Notes under the pieces: generated by a model
Told to the model about the DNA's origin: nothing
Database searches by the model: none
Seen by the model: the letters and a program-made list of their open reading frames with translations, nothing else
Program-made: the position numbers and the translations under genes
Assembly: GCF_003048405.1 (NCBI RefSeq)
Contig: NZ_PIQS01000006.1
Location: 1 to 64,000, forward strand
Length of the DNA: 64,000 nucleotides
Source of the DNA: Campylobacter concisus
Lineage (GTDB): Bacteria > Campylobacterota > Campylobacteria > Campylobacterales > Campylobacteraceae
Direction of reading: 5' to 3'
Shown: positions 27,411-35,934 of the stretch, piece by piece
Layout of the letters: every line of letters begins with the position of its first letter
How positions within the stretch are numbered: the stretch's first letter is position 1

Positions 27411-27847
27411 AAAAAATAGTTTTTTTAATCCTAACTTTAAATTTGGCATTTGGCTTTGATATTGATGACTATGACAGAGGTATTGAGGCGCTAAATGCCG
27501 GAGATTACGTAGCTGCGTATGAAATTTTCTATGATGGCTGTGAGCAAAAAGATGTGCTTTCGTGCGAAGCTTTGGGCGATATGTTTGTAAATGAAGAGAT
27601 AAGTGAGCAAATGGATAGTGATCTAAAAAAGCACTCAAATATCGAGCTTGGCGTGAGTTATTATATGAAAAGCTGTGACCTTGGCTACCAAAATGCTTGT
27701 GATGATGTGATGAGCTTAAGGGATGATTTAAACATAAGCCTTCCAGCTGGTGTTTATGAAAACGCCAAAGCAAGGTACGATGAGATAAGACAAGAAGACG
27801 AAAAAGAAGAAGCCTTAAGCGAGCAAAATGCAACTTTGCAAAAATAA
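27407..27847 (+). CDS. Secreted Hcp-like protein with Sel1-type repeats
   Basis: 146 residues. A signal peptide (MKKIVFLILTLNLAFG) leads to one clear and one partial Sel1-like repeat: YDGCEQKDVLSCEALGDMF and MKSCDLGYQNACDDVMSL. Each repeat carries two cysteines seven residues apart, the disulfide pattern of Helicobacter cysteine-rich proteins (HcpA type). Some Hcp proteins bind penicillin or peptidoglycan fragments, which fits a gene whose start overlaps the murF stop, but this is inference. The C-terminus is a charged helix. Confidence 0.75.
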   Translation: MKKIVFLILTLNLAFGFDIDDYDRGIEALNAGDYVAAYEIFYDGCEQKDVLSCEALGDMFVNEEISEQMDSDLKKHSNIELGVSYYMKSCDLGYQNACDDVMSLRDDLNISLPAGVYENAKARYDEIRQEDEKEEALSEQNATLQK

Positions 27848-27858
27848 ATTCTCTAGTT

Positions 27859-28872
27859 TTAGACTAGATTTACTTTTAGCGTATGCTCTTTTAGGCTTGC
27901 TGGAATTTTGCCATTTTCAAGCTCGATCAGTTCGCTAACTCTTAAAACATAAAAATCCTGCAAACTTCTGTTTGCAAATTTTTCAAGCTTTTTTGAAAGC
28001 GTGTCAAACATATAAAACTCAGCCTCATTGCTAGCTAGTAAAAAATCAGCCCCGCTATCAAACGCATTAAAAATGGTCTTGCTCGCAAGTGCAAATGCAA
28101 GCTTTTCGTTTACTTTTAAAAGTTCAAATCCACAAGGAATTTTGATATTTAGATTTATAAAATTTGCTCTAAATTTATCTAAATTTACAGGGATTTTATC
28201 GCTTACGGCTATTTTAAACTCTTTAAATTTATCCAAGTTTTTTATCTTTTCAAGCTCATTTTTTGAGGTTTCATCCTCTTTTATTCCTAAAATTTCTTTA
28301 AAAAACCTAATCGCTTCGGTATAAATTTCGTTTCCGCTAAAGATAAAATCATCAATCTTGCAAGCTATCAAAATACCATTTGCATTGTTGATAAGCCTCA
28401 TGATCTCATCATTTTTTTCTTTTTTATAAAGATGATGAGCTAGTATGATAGCAGCTACACCTATAAAATTTGGCTCGTATTCTCTCACAAAATCAGCATA
28501 AAAATATGGCTTTAAGCTTGCATAAAATTCTTTGTCTGCTTGATCACAAAATTTATCAAATGGCTTAAATTTCTCCCAAAAGTCATCATCATTTATCTCA
28601 AGATCTAAAACCGCTCGTTTTTCATCAAGTGGCGAAATCACAAGCTTGTCTACAAATTTCTCATATAAATTCTCTAATGGTTCAGCAGTGCTCACTACGA
28701 CATCATTTACTTTCACAAAGCCAGTTATTGGCTGAAAATACGGATCAATCTTTTTAATATGCAAAAATAGTTCATCAAGGTTTGCGTAATCTAAAATTTC
28801 TAAAAAATATGGTTTGAAATACGACAAAATATCCTTTTTTGCATTAAATCTAAAAATTTCTATTTTTTGCAT
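27859..28872 (-). CDS. Unrecognised soluble protein; layout reminiscent of HdrB-like/DUF5644 proteins
   Basis: 337 residues, no signal peptide or membrane helix. The first 90 residues look like a beta-grasp fold preceding the FVKVNDVVVSTAEPLENL segment. The C-terminal part (NAFDSGADFLLASNEAEFY, FMFDTL-type helix, FYVLRVSELIELENG) resembles the second CCG-domain half of heterodisulfide reductase subunit B, but the cluster cysteines are absent. I recall similar cysteine-free proteins in epsilonproteobacteria annotated with DUF5644. Function unknown. It stands alone on the minus strand, convergent with the murF unit and divergent from thiL, 61 bases away. Confidence 0.65.
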   Translation of the reverse strand: MQKIEIFRFNAKKDILSYFKPYFLEILDYANLDELFLHIKKIDPYFQPITGFVKVNDVVVSTAEPLENLYEKFVDKLVISPLDEKRAVLDLEINDDDFWEKFKPFDKFCDQADKEFYASLKPYFYADFVREYEPNFIGVAAIILAHHLYKKEKNDEIMRLINNANGILIACKIDDFIFSGNEIYTEAIRFFKEILGIKEDETSKNELEKIKNLDKFKEFKIAVSDKIPVNLDKFRANFINLNIKIPCGFELLKVNEKLAFALASKTIFNAFDSGADFLLASNEAEFYMFDTLSKKLEKFANRSLQDFYVLRVSELIELENGKIPASLKEHTLKVNLV

Positions 28873-28933
28873 TTGGCTCCTTTTTTGGCTTATTTTATCC
28901 TAAAATTAAAAGGAGTTTCATTATAATGGCCCG

Positions 28934-29755
28934 ATGGATAAAGAAAATTTTACGATTGAATGCTTTAGTAACGCTTATATTGGCGATGATGCGGCCGTGC
29001 TTGGCAAGCAGGTCTTTAGCAAGGATATTTTTGCGCAAAACTCGCACTTTAGGCATGGCTGGCTAAGCCTTGAAGAGATCGGCTACAAGGCGATGATCGT
29101 AAATTTTTCAGATACGATCGTGATGAATGCTAGGCCAAAATTTGCGCTTCTTGGACTTAGCTTGCCAAAGAATTTTTCGCCACAGCAAATCAAAGAGCTA
29201 AGCGTAGGCATAAACAGAGCTTGCGAGGAGTTTGGCGTAAAGATAATCGGTGGCGATACGATAAGTAGCAAAATTTTAAATATAAGCGTTAGTATAATTG
29301 GTGAGCTAAATGGCAAAGCTGTGCTTAGAGAAAATGCAAAATACGGCGATCTAGTAGCTTTTACTGGCGAGCTTGGAGGCAGCCAAAAAGGGCTAAATTC
29401 ACTTCTAAGACTAGCTCAAATTTCAAAAAACTCACGATTTAAAAAGCCTATTTTAAGAGATAAATTTTTCTACAAAGCAGCTCATCTTATAAACTCCGCT
29501 ATGGATATCTCAGATGGGCTAAATACCGATCTTGCTAAGCTTTTAAAGGCTAGCAAAAAGGGTGCTAAATTTACAAAAAAGCTAAGCAAATTTGAGCTTA
29601 GTAGCGGCGAGGAGTATGAAATTTTATTTACTTTTAGTCCTAAAAATTTAAACGCTATCAAAAGGATCGCCGCAAAAACACGGACAAAGATTAGCGTCTT
29701 TGCAAAAATTTCAAATAAAAGGTTAAAACAAAATGCAAGAAACCACCATTTTTAA
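28934..29755 (+). CDS. thiL: Thiamine-monophosphate kinase
   Basis: 273 residues, somewhat shorter than the usual 320. GDDAAVLG near the N-terminus, [24 protein letters not shown] and [18 protein letters not shown] are the metal/ATP-binding motifs of the ThiL/PurM fold. It makes thiamine pyrophosphate from thiamine phosphate. The start lies ten bases after GGCCCGATGG-like sequence with no strong ribosome site. It overlaps truD by 23 bases; the pair is also adjacent in C. jejuni. Confidence 0.93.
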   Translation: MDKENFTIECFSNAYIGDDAAVLGKQVFSKDIFAQNSHFRHGWLSLEEIGYKAMIVNFSDTIVMNARPKFALLGLSLPKNFSPQQIKELSVGINRACEEFGVKIIGGDTISSKILNISVSIIGELNGKAVLRENAKYGDLVAFTGELGGSQKGLNSLLRLAQISKNSRFKKPILRDKFFYKAAHLINSAMDISDGLNTDLAKLLKASKKGAKFTKKLSKFELSSGEEYEILFTFSPKNLNAIKRIAAKTRTKISVFAKISNKRLKQNARNHHF

Positions 29756-30857
29756 GCCACTTTATGCACTCACTCATGCACCTATCGAGGCTTACTTTTC
29801 TAAAAATTCAGATGATTTTGTCGTGCGTGAGATACCACTTTACGAGTTTAGCGGTGACGGCGAGCACTTGATCGTTGAAATTTCTAAAAAAGATATGACG
29901 ACACAAGAGGCCTTGCATGTCTTAAGCGAGGTTACAGGAGCAAAAATGCGCGACTTTGGCTATGCTGGACTAAAGGATAAGCAGGGCATGACGACGCAGT
30001 TTATCTCGATGCCTCGTAAATTTGAGGGCACGCTTGCAAACTTTAGCCATGAAAAGATGAAAATTTTAAGCCTAAATGTGCATAAAAATAAGCTTCGTAT
30101 CGGACATCTAAAGGGAAATAGCTTTTTTATCCGTTTAAAAAAGGTGCTACCAAGTAATGCCAAAAAGCTAGAGCAAGCATTTGTTAGTATCGATAAAATG
30201 GGCTATGCAAACTACTTTGGCTATCAACGTTTTGGTAAATTTGGCGACAACGCCGAAACTGGACTGGAGCTTCTTAAAAATGGGACGATAAACGGCAAAA
30301 AGAGCAAAAACGTAAAGCTAAACGACTTTTTGATCTCGGCATATCAAAGTGATCTTTTTAATCGCTGGCTTAGCAAACGCGTGGAGATTTCGAGGTTTGC
30401 GCAGGATTTTAGCCTAGGCGAGCTAGCTCAAATTTACCCGTATCTTGACGGCGCGATTTTAAAAAATTTAAAATCACAAAAGAGATTTTTTAAGCTGATG
30501 GAGGGCGAAGTTTTGGGTCACTATCCGCACGGCAAGTGCTTTTTATGCGAGGATTTGGACGCTGAGGGCGCGCGCTTTGACGCTAGAGATATCACTAGCT
30601 GCGGGCTGATCGCGGGCGCGAAGGCGTATGAGGCACAGGGCGCGGCTAGGGCGGTAGAGGATCAAATTTTCGCGCAGGCAAACGAATATAAAGCTAAAAT
30701 GACGGGATCTAGGCGCTTTGCGTGGTGTTATTTGGAGGACACAAGCTACAAATACAACGAGGAAAAAGCGCATTTTACGATAAATTTCACGCTGCAAAAA
30801 GGTAGTTACGCGACGGTGGTACTGGAGGAGATTTTACACAAAAATATTTTTGATTAA
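29733..30857 (+). CDS. truD: tRNA pseudouridine(13) synthase
   Basis: 374 residues. [19 protein letters not shown] at the N-terminus, [12 protein letters not shown] with the catalytic aspartate, [14 protein letters not shown] and the TruD insertion domain are clear. It makes pseudouridine 13 in tRNA-Glu. AAAGG precedes the ATG, inside the thiL coding region. From about 30560 to 30700 the DNA is visibly richer in GC (gcgcgc-type codons) than its surroundings, which may reflect codon bias rather than transfer. Confidence 0.95.
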   Translation: MQETTIFKPLYALTHAPIEAYFSKNSDDFVVREIPLYEFSGDGEHLIVEISKKDMTTQEALHVLSEVTGAKMRDFGYAGLKDKQGMTTQFISMPRKFEGTLANFSHEKMKILSLNVHKNKLRIGHLKGNSFFIRLKKVLPSNAKKLEQAFVSIDKMGYANYFGYQRFGKFGDNAETGLELLKNGTINGKKSKNVKLNDFLISAYQSDLFNRWLSKRVEISRFAQDFSLGELAQIYPYLDGAILKNLKSQKRFFKLMEGEVLGHYPHGKCFLCEDLDAEGARFDARDITSCGLIAGAKAYEAQGAARAVEDQIFAQANEYKAKMTGSRRFAWCYLEDTSYKYNEEKAHFTINFTLQKGSYATVVLEEILHKNIFD

Positions 30858-30936
30858 GATAGCTCTTTGTTATTTTATACGCCTATTTTGGCAATATATG
30901 CATCTAGAAACATTTAAATTATGAAAGGTTTTAAAA

Positions 30937-31557
30937 ATGGAAAATATTTTTCTTTGTTCTTACTTTGCAGAGGTTGCGAGCAAGATCAATGAATTGGTGA
31001 AATTTAGTGGCAAGAAAGTTGCTTTTATCGATACGGCAGCAAAATTTGAAGAGGTAAATTTTTACGTAGATGAAGCGGTGGAAATTTTGGAAAAATTTGG
31101 TGCGAAGCTGACTCGTATTGATATTTCTTGTGTTAAAAACATGGTTGCGCAGGTTTCTGAATGTGATGATTTTTGCGCCTTAGACGATAAAATTTTAGCT
31201 ACTATTAATGAATGTGACATCATTTATATAAGTGGCGGAAATACATTTTATCTTCTTAGTGAGCTGCGAAAATCGCGCGCTGCACAAACTATAAAAGATG
31301 CAGTTCATGCAGGTAAAATTTATATTGGCGAGTCAGCAGGTGCGATCGTAGCGGCACCAGATACGAGATATGCTACGCCTATGGATGAAAATAGCGTAAA
31401 CGTGAGTGATTTTACAGGCTTAAATTTGGTGGATTTTTTCATAGTGCCACACTTTGGTTGTGAGCCTTTTGTGGAAGCTGCACGCGAGACAATGAAAAAA
31501 TTTGGCAATTCTTGTGATTTGCGTCCTATAAATAATGCAGAATTTATCGCACTTTAA
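30937..31557 (+). CDS. Peptidase E (S51)-like protein
   Basis: 206 residues. SGGNTFYLL, then IGESAGAIVAAP with the nucleophilic serine, and VPHFG with a histidine match the S51/peptidase E fold, a glutamine-amidotransferase-like hydrolase. E. coli PepE cuts Asp-X dipeptides; cyanophycinase is a relative. The C-terminus is short, ending NAEFIAL, where family members often have another 20-30 residues, so it may be slightly truncated. A clear ribosome site GAAAGG is present. Standalone gene between truD and rnpB. Confidence 0.85.
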   Translation: MENIFLCSYFAEVASKINELVKFSGKKVAFIDTAAKFEEVNFYVDEAVEILEKFGAKLTRIDISCVKNMVAQVSECDDFCALDDKILATINECDIIYISGGNTFYLLSELRKSRAAQTIKDAVHAGKIYIGESAGAIVAAPDTRYATPMDENSVNVSDFTGLNLVDFFIVPHFGCEPFVEAARETMKKFGNSCDLRPINNAEFIAL

Positions 31558-31724
31558 TATAAAAATACAGCTATTTGACTAGTAAAAATTTATATAAAAC
31601 GTAAGCTAGACTTTTGCTCAAAGGGTTGTCTATAAAGTCGCTTTTTGTATGTAAAATCATATGGCTTAGAAGAAGTAAGTGTAGTTGTATAAAAGCTAAA
31701 GCTATAAATTTAAGCCAAAACCGC

Positions 31725-31730
31725 TATAAT
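31725..31730 (+). promoter_or_regulatory. -10 box of rnpB
   Basis: TATAAT about seven bases before the expected 5' end of RNase P RNA. Confidence 0.7.
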
Positions 31731-31735
31731 TTCGC

Positions 31736-32058
31736 TCTGGCACGGTAAGCGGTCGCTTTTGTATCATACAAAAGAGGAAAGTCCGAGCTGCGATAAGACA
31801 AGGTTCCATCTAACGGATGGCTAGGGAAACCTAAGGGATAGTGTAACAGAAAGTAAACTTCCGCTTCGGCGGTAAAGGTGAAACGGTGGAGTAAGAGCCC
31901 ACCGGCACGCTTGGTAACTTGCGTGGCCATATAAACCCAACCTGCAGCAAGAAGGGATGGTTTTGGTCTTATATTAAAACCCTTCGCTAGAGTTTGTTTG
32001 TAAAAGCAAGCGTAGATAAATGATCGTTCAAGACAGAACTCGGCTTAACGCCGTGCCT
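31736..32058 (+). ncRNA. rnpB: RNase P RNA, bacterial type A
   Basis: Ends are set by the P1 helix: GGCACGG (31739-31745) pairs with CCGTGCC (32051-32057). The P4 strand and its neighbours are present as GAGGAAAGTCCG (31774-31785) and, near the 3' end, GACAGAAC (32033) followed by TCGGCTTA. The internal ACAGAAAGTAAAC and GGTGAAACGGTGG segments are the conserved CR regions. It is the catalytic part of the tRNA 5'-processing ribozyme. Exact ends are within a few bases. A 68-codon frame on the other strand within it is not a gene. Confidence 0.95.
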
Positions 32059-32077
32059 TTAAATTTATAAAACTATA

Positions 32078-32305
32078 TTAGTTTGTTACGTATTTTTGAG
32101 CTTTTTGTAGTTTTATAAGCTCATTTTGAATATGTAAAGACTTGCTTTTTAAAAGCTCTATTGCTCCGCCAATTAATGCTTGTGCTTCTTGCGCTAGAGC
32201 TAGGCTCGTAAACATATCCTCACTAAAATTTTGTGACAATGCAGCTATCTTGCTTGTGTCTTCGTTTATCAATGCTAACTTAAATTCATTGATCCAACTA
32301 TTCAC
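32078..32305 (-). CDS. Small helical protein, candidate FliT-type flagellar chaperone
   Basis: 75 residues, almost wholly helical by composition (NSWINEFKLALINEDTSKI, then SLALAQEAQALIGGAIELL). It overlaps the fliS stop by 8 bases and is the last gene of flaG-fliD-fliS, the position of fliT in many flagellated bacteria. I do not see enough similarity to name it; size and place suggest a chaperone for FliD or FliS-related regulation. C. jejuni has an uncharacterised small gene in the same place. Confidence 0.7.
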   Translation of the reverse strand: MNSWINEFKLALINEDTSKIAALSQNFSEDMFTSLALAQEAQALIGGAIELLKSKSLHIQNELIKLQKAQKYVTN

Positions 32306-32669
32306 CTGATGTTACCTCTCTCCATGCTTCAGATAGTTGCTTTACGACATTGGTTACTTCATTTAAAGCCGCGATATCGTTTTGTATATTTGCCATAGCA
32401 AGAAGCTGCATCTGTCTTGTATAAAGGCCGCTAAGATAGTGAGCTACATCACCTTGAGAATAATCAAGCGAATTTAAAAGCTCAACAAAAATAGCGTTTG
32501 TTCTATTAATATAATAAACTTTTTTCTCTATATCTCCAGCTTCTATCGCCTTTTTTGTACGAAATATAAATTTTAAAATTCCGTCATAAAGCATTTCTAT
32601 TAATTTAGTTGGGGACTCAATGCCCCCAAAACTAGACTGTGCGTATGCACTATATGCACTTTGATTCAT
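32298..32669 (-). CDS. fliS: Flagellin export chaperone FliS
   Basis: 123 residues, full length. YAQSSFGGIESPTKLIEMLYDGIL followed by VYYINRTNAIFVELLNSLDY is the FliS four-helix signature. It holds flagellin in an export-ready state in the cytoplasm. Ten bases after fliD, overlapping the next small gene. Confidence 0.95.
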   Translation of the reverse strand: MNQSAYSAYAQSSFGGIESPTKLIEMLYDGILKFIFRTKKAIEAGDIEKKVYYINRTNAIFVELLNSLDYSQGDVAHYLSGLYTRQMQLLAMANIQNDIAALNEVTNVVKQLSEAWREVTSGE

Positions 32670-32678
32670 CTTTCTCTC

Positions 32679-34439
32679 TTATTTTCTGCTATTTATCTCT
32701 GCATCGATCATTGATTTTAGTGTTGAGAACTGATTTTCTAAACTCGCGATGATAGCGTTATACTTGATAAAACGCTCTTGCATTGTTGTGTATTTCTCAT
32801 CTAAAAGCTTTTGTGTGCTCTCTTTGTTTTTTGTGATCGACTCATTTTCATCTTTTAACTGATTTTGCATAGCAACCATCGTACCACTTTTACCAACGAC
32901 ACCATCAAGCATTTTAGCTAGCTTTGTAAAAAGCCCATCTGTCTTTTTGGTTACTGGATTTATAGTAGCTTCATTCATACCTAGAGCTGTTAAGGCTGAA
33001 TTTTTACCTTTTACTTCGATATTTTCGCCATCGCTTCTTTTTAAGATGATTCTTTTACCACTTTTATCAAGACTGGCTGTAACTCCAGTTATGCCAGCAT
33101 CATTTATAGCTTGTTGAAGTTTTAGCGCGTTCTCTTCAGCTGTGGCTGTGGCTGTAGTTGAGAATGTAACTGACTTACCGTTTATTGTAAGATCACCAGC
33201 TTTTATGTCTAGTGCTCCAGCGCTAACGGTCGATGCCCCCATATAGCTTATTGGCTCGATCTTGCTTGATCCCATGAAAAATTTCTGAATCTCTTCAGGA
33301 TCTTTGCTAAGAGCTGCATTTAGTTTATTTAGATCAAGCTGAAGCTGTCCGTCTTTATCAGGCACTATGCCATATTTGCTTAATGCTTTGCCTTCGCTAT
33401 CTTGTCCATTTACAAGACGACCAATATTTGATCTTAAGCTTGAAATTTCGCTAACGCCTTGGAAGGTGCCAGCTCCCTTTTCCTCGTCATATTTTGTGGC
33501 TATACCAAGGTTCATGGTCATTAGGTTGTAGTCTTTGATAAATTCTTCAACCGCTTTTATTACCTCTTTTGTATCCTGAGAGACGCTTACGTTTGTTTTA
33601 CCAGTTTCATTTAATGTAATAGAAATTCCCGGCCTTAAGTCGTTGAAGGTATTTTTGCTTCTTTTTACATTTACTCCGTTATATGTAAATTCCGCATCTT
33701 GTGCCTTTAAAATTCTATTTTTCTCAAAATTTGATGTCATCTTTGGTGTGCCATCAGGATTTGTTAGTAGAGTGCCATTTGCATCTTTATCTTGAAACTG
33801 CGTACTATCCCAGCCAAGCTTATCTAAAACACCAGCTGTATCATTTGAGAATTTAATAGTCTGTGTTGCGCCAGTGTTGCCTGATTGAAGCATGATTTGA
33901 TTTGGCTTATCTCCGCCAACATTTAAAATTCTAGCTTGCAATTTACCACGACTAATATCATTTATCTTGTCTACAATATCTTGATATGTGGTTGATCTAG
34001 TTACGCTAATAGAAAATTTTTGTCCATCGATTTCAACGTCAAAAGAGCCGTTATTTGTCGCACCTACTAAGTTTGAAGCATTTTTGAAATTTGAGCTTTG
34101 AAATGTATCTTTTTGAGCAAGTTTTTGCACATCGATACTAAAATTTTGAACGCTAACACCATTTGCAGCTGAGGCTGTTACGCTTTTGCCAGCATTATTT
34201 GTAGTTCTTTTTAGATAAAGTGCCTCTCCGCCAAGTGTTTTGCCACTTACGTTTACGTTGCTAACTAGAGTTTTTAGCGCTGCAAGGTCTTTTTGCTTTA
34301 GATCATTTCTTTCTAGCCTTTTTGTTAAAGGTTTGATCTGTCCTGCTTCATCTGCTTCTTTTAATTTCTTGATAAGATCATCATTTAGCCCGCTATTTTT
34401 TGTACCGATTCCTAAATTTGTTACGTTACCTACTGCCAT
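32679..34439 (-). CDS. fliD: Flagellar filament cap protein FliD
   Basis: 586 residues. N-terminal D0 region with the FliD_N pattern (GIGTKNSGLNDDLIKKL, LKTLVSNV), central variable domains, and a C-terminal coiled coil (ESTQKLLDEKYTTMQERF ... LKSMIDAEI). It caps the growing filament and folds exported flagellin. One flagellin-hook-like repeat segment lies near 390-470. It follows flaG by two bases and is expected to be driven by the sigma-28 promoter upstream of flaG. Confidence 0.96.
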   Translation of the reverse strand: MAVGNVTNLGIGTKNSGLNDDLIKKLKEADEAGQIKPLTKRLERNDLKQKDLAALKTLVSNVNVSGKTLGGEALYLKRTTNNAGKSVTASAANGVSVQNFSIDVQKLAQKDTFQSSNFKNASNLVGATNNGSFDVEIDGQKFSISVTRSTTYQDIVDKINDISRGKLQARILNVGGDKPNQIMLQSGNTGATQTIKFSNDTAGVLDKLGWDSTQFQDKDANGTLLTNPDGTPKMTSNFEKNRILKAQDAEFTYNGVNVKRSKNTFNDLRPGISITLNETGKTNVSVSQDTKEVIKAVEEFIKDYNLMTMNLGIATKYDEEKGAGTFQGVSEISSLRSNIGRLVNGQDSEGKALSKYGIVPDKDGQLQLDLNKLNAALSKDPEEIQKFFMGSSKIEPISYMGASTVSAGALDIKAGDLTINGKSVTFSTTATATAEENALKLQQAINDAGITGVTASLDKSGKRIILKRSDGENIEVKGKNSALTALGMNEATINPVTKKTDGLFTKLAKMLDGVVGKSGTMVAMQNQLKDENESITKNKESTQKLLDEKYTTMQERFIKYNAIIASLENQFSTLKSMIDAEINSRK

Positions 34440-34441
34440 TT

Positions 34442-34837
34442 TTAACTCTCCTTGTCAAAAAGTATTCCGATACTTTCTTTGAAATACTCGCTTATTCTTA
34501 TAGCTTCTTTGCTTGGAAGTTGTGTTATCTCCTCGCCAGTTTTAGCGTCTTTTACTTGCACGACCATTAAATTTAGCTTCTCGTTGTAAGCAAATCTTAC
34601 ATTAGTATCAAGCTGCTGCATTTGATAGTTTAATCTGTCAGTGACCTCTCTTGTTCTTTTGGCAAGCTCTTCGTTGCTAAGTCCGTCTAGCTCGTTAATG
34701 TCTTTTGTTTCGTTATTTTTATCAGCACTTAATTTAACATCAGAATGCTCGATAGGTCTGCTGTCTATTTGACGCTGAGCAGATGTGCTCATGCTCGTAT
34801 CTAGTACCTGATTTGCTGCTGCCTTAAAGATTTCCAT
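34442..34837 (-). CDS. flaG: FlaG family flagellar protein
   Basis: 131 residues. The conserved C-terminal domain (TNVRFAYNEKLNLMVVQVKD, then EEITQLPSKEAIRISEYF) is the FlaG fold; the N-terminal half is low-complexity and charged. FlaG affects filament length in Campylobacter. AAGGAG lies before the ATG, and a well-formed sigma-28 promoter stands 34-59 bases upstream. First gene of flaG-fliD-fliS-(fliT-like). Confidence 0.92.
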   Translation of the reverse strand: MEIFKAAANQVLDTSMSTSAQRQIDSRPIEHSDVKLSADKNNETKDINELDGLSNEELAKRTREVTDRLNYQMQQLDTNVRFAYNEKLNLMVVQVKDAKTGEEITQLPSKEAIRISEYFKESIGILFDKES

Positions 34838-34870
34838 AGTTTTACTCCTTAAAACTTACGTTAGCTTCTA

Positions 34871-34896
34871 CATCGGTAAAATTTTAAAATCCTTTA
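34871..34896 (-). promoter_or_regulatory. Sigma-28 promoter of the flaG-fliD-fliS operon
   Basis: Minus strand: TAAAG (34896-34892), 15 bases, CCGATG (34876-34871). Spacing equals the TAAAGTTT-N11-GCCGATAA consensus for FliA. Confidence 0.75.
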
Positions 34897-34957
34897 GTGT
34901 TTATATAAATTTTTGATTATTTAGGCTAAAATCGAGCAAAAATTTATAGGAAGAGAT

Positions 34958-35302
34958 ATGAAAATTTCATTTGAGTGCGAGTGTATTTTACTTCAAAAGA
35001 CACTACTGCTTTTTTGTGGAAAATTAGCTGCTCATCATAAGGACTGTGATTTTATAGTGAGCGACCGCGAAATAGCAACAAGAAAACCGCTATTTATAAT
35101 AGGAAAGAATTCTCATCTTTCTCATCCTTTTACCAAAATGGCACTTCTTGATACGCTTGAAGAATTTTACTCAGCTATGCAAATTTCAAAAGCAAATGAG
35201 TTTAATGAAACTAAAAATGAAAAGAGCTTAGAAGAAAAAATTTCACTTTTAATAGATAAATTTAAAGCTGATCTTCTTGAAATTTTAAGGGCAAATCAGT
35301 GA
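34958..35302 (+). CDS. Conserved small protein of unknown function upstream of rsmD
   Basis: 114 residues, no signal peptide. The N-terminal half has several cysteines and aromatic/basic strands (ECECILLQKTLLLFCG, DFIVSDREIATRKPLFIIG, then LSHPFTKMALLDTLEEFY); the C-terminal 45 residues form a charged helix. I do not recognise a domain. It overlaps rsmD by four bases (GTGA). C. jejuni has a similar hypothetical gene before rsmD. GGAAGAGAT is the ribosome site. Confidence 0.75.
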   Translation: MKISFECECILLQKTLLLFCGKLAAHHKDCDFIVSDREIATRKPLFIIGKNSHLSHPFTKMALLDTLEEFYSAMQISKANEFNETKNEKSLEEKISLLIDKFKADLLEILRANQ

Positions 35303-35865
35303 AGCTATACACTAAAATCTCAAGTGGTAAATTTAAAGGTAAAAGGCTTGAATTGCCAAGCCTAAGCACGACTAGAAGCACAAAAAGTATCGTAAAAGAG
35401 TCCTTTTTTAACGTCATTAGAGATGAAATTTATACTCTTACATTTATAGAGGGCTTTGGTGGAAGCGGCGTGATGGCATGTGAGGCCGTTAGCAATGGAG
35501 CACGTGAGGCTATTGCTATCGAAAAAGATAGAGTTGCTTTTAAAATCACGCAAAGCAACCTTAAAAGCCTAGAGAGCGTAAATTTAAAAGCAATAAATGG
35601 TGATACCTTTGCCATCTTGCCTGATCTTGTAAATTCTCAAAGTGGCAAGGTCTTGCTCTATCTTGATCCGCCATTTGATATAAGAGCTGGCTTTGATGAT
35701 ATTTACGTCAAGCTTGTAAATTTGATCTCGCAGCTAAAAAAAGAAAAAATTTACATGATAGTTTTTGAGCACAACAGCGACTTTAAATTTAGTGATGAAA
35801 TTTCTACATATAAACTTGTAAAATTTAAAAAATTTGGAGCTACTTCGCTCTCTTATTTTCAATAA
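35299..35865 (+). CDS. rsmD: 16S rRNA (guanine966-N2)-methyltransferase
   Basis: 188 residues from a GTG at 35299 that overlaps the previous stop. KISSGKFKGKRLELPS at the N-terminus, FIEGFGGSGVMACEAVSNGA as AdoMet motif I and LLYLDPPFDI as the catalytic DPPF motif match RsmD. It methylates G966 in the 30S subunit. It sits just before flgI but has no functional link to flagella. Confidence 0.94.
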   Translation: MKLYTKISSGKFKGKRLELPSLSTTRSTKSIVKESFFNVIRDEIYTLTFIEGFGGSGVMACEAVSNGAREAIAIEKDRVAFKITQSNLKSLESVNLKAINGDTFAILPDLVNSQSGKVLLYLDPPFDIRAGFDDIYVKLVNLISQLKKEKIYMIVFEHNSDFKFSDEISTYKLVKFKKFGATSLSYFQ

Positions 35866-35881
35866 AAATTTATAGTAAAAT

Positions 35882-35898
35882 TTGGAACATCTTTTGCT
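35882..35898 (+). promoter_or_regulatory. Sigma-54 promoter of flgI
   Basis: TTGGAAC (35882-35888), then TTGCT (35894-35898), with GG and GC ten bases apart, the canonical -24/-12 spacing. Forty-odd bases before the flgI ATG. Confidence 0.85.
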
Positions 35899-35934
35899 TT
35901 AAAAACCTAAAATAGCTAAATTTTAGGAAAAAAT

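Noticed and set aside
27384..27833. 149-codon minus-strand open frame opposite the Hcp-like gene
   Set aside because: Composition rich in H, L, S and Q without any family pattern; mirrors the codons of the plus-strand gene, which has a signal peptide and coupled start.
30540..30720. GC-richer patch in truD as a sign of horizontal transfer
   Set aside because: It lies inside an intact, conserved gene with syntenic neighbours; local codon use is a simpler explanation.
31724..31930. 68-codon minus-strand frame in rnpB
   Set aside because: Lies inside RNase P RNA, whose conserved segments explain the sequence.
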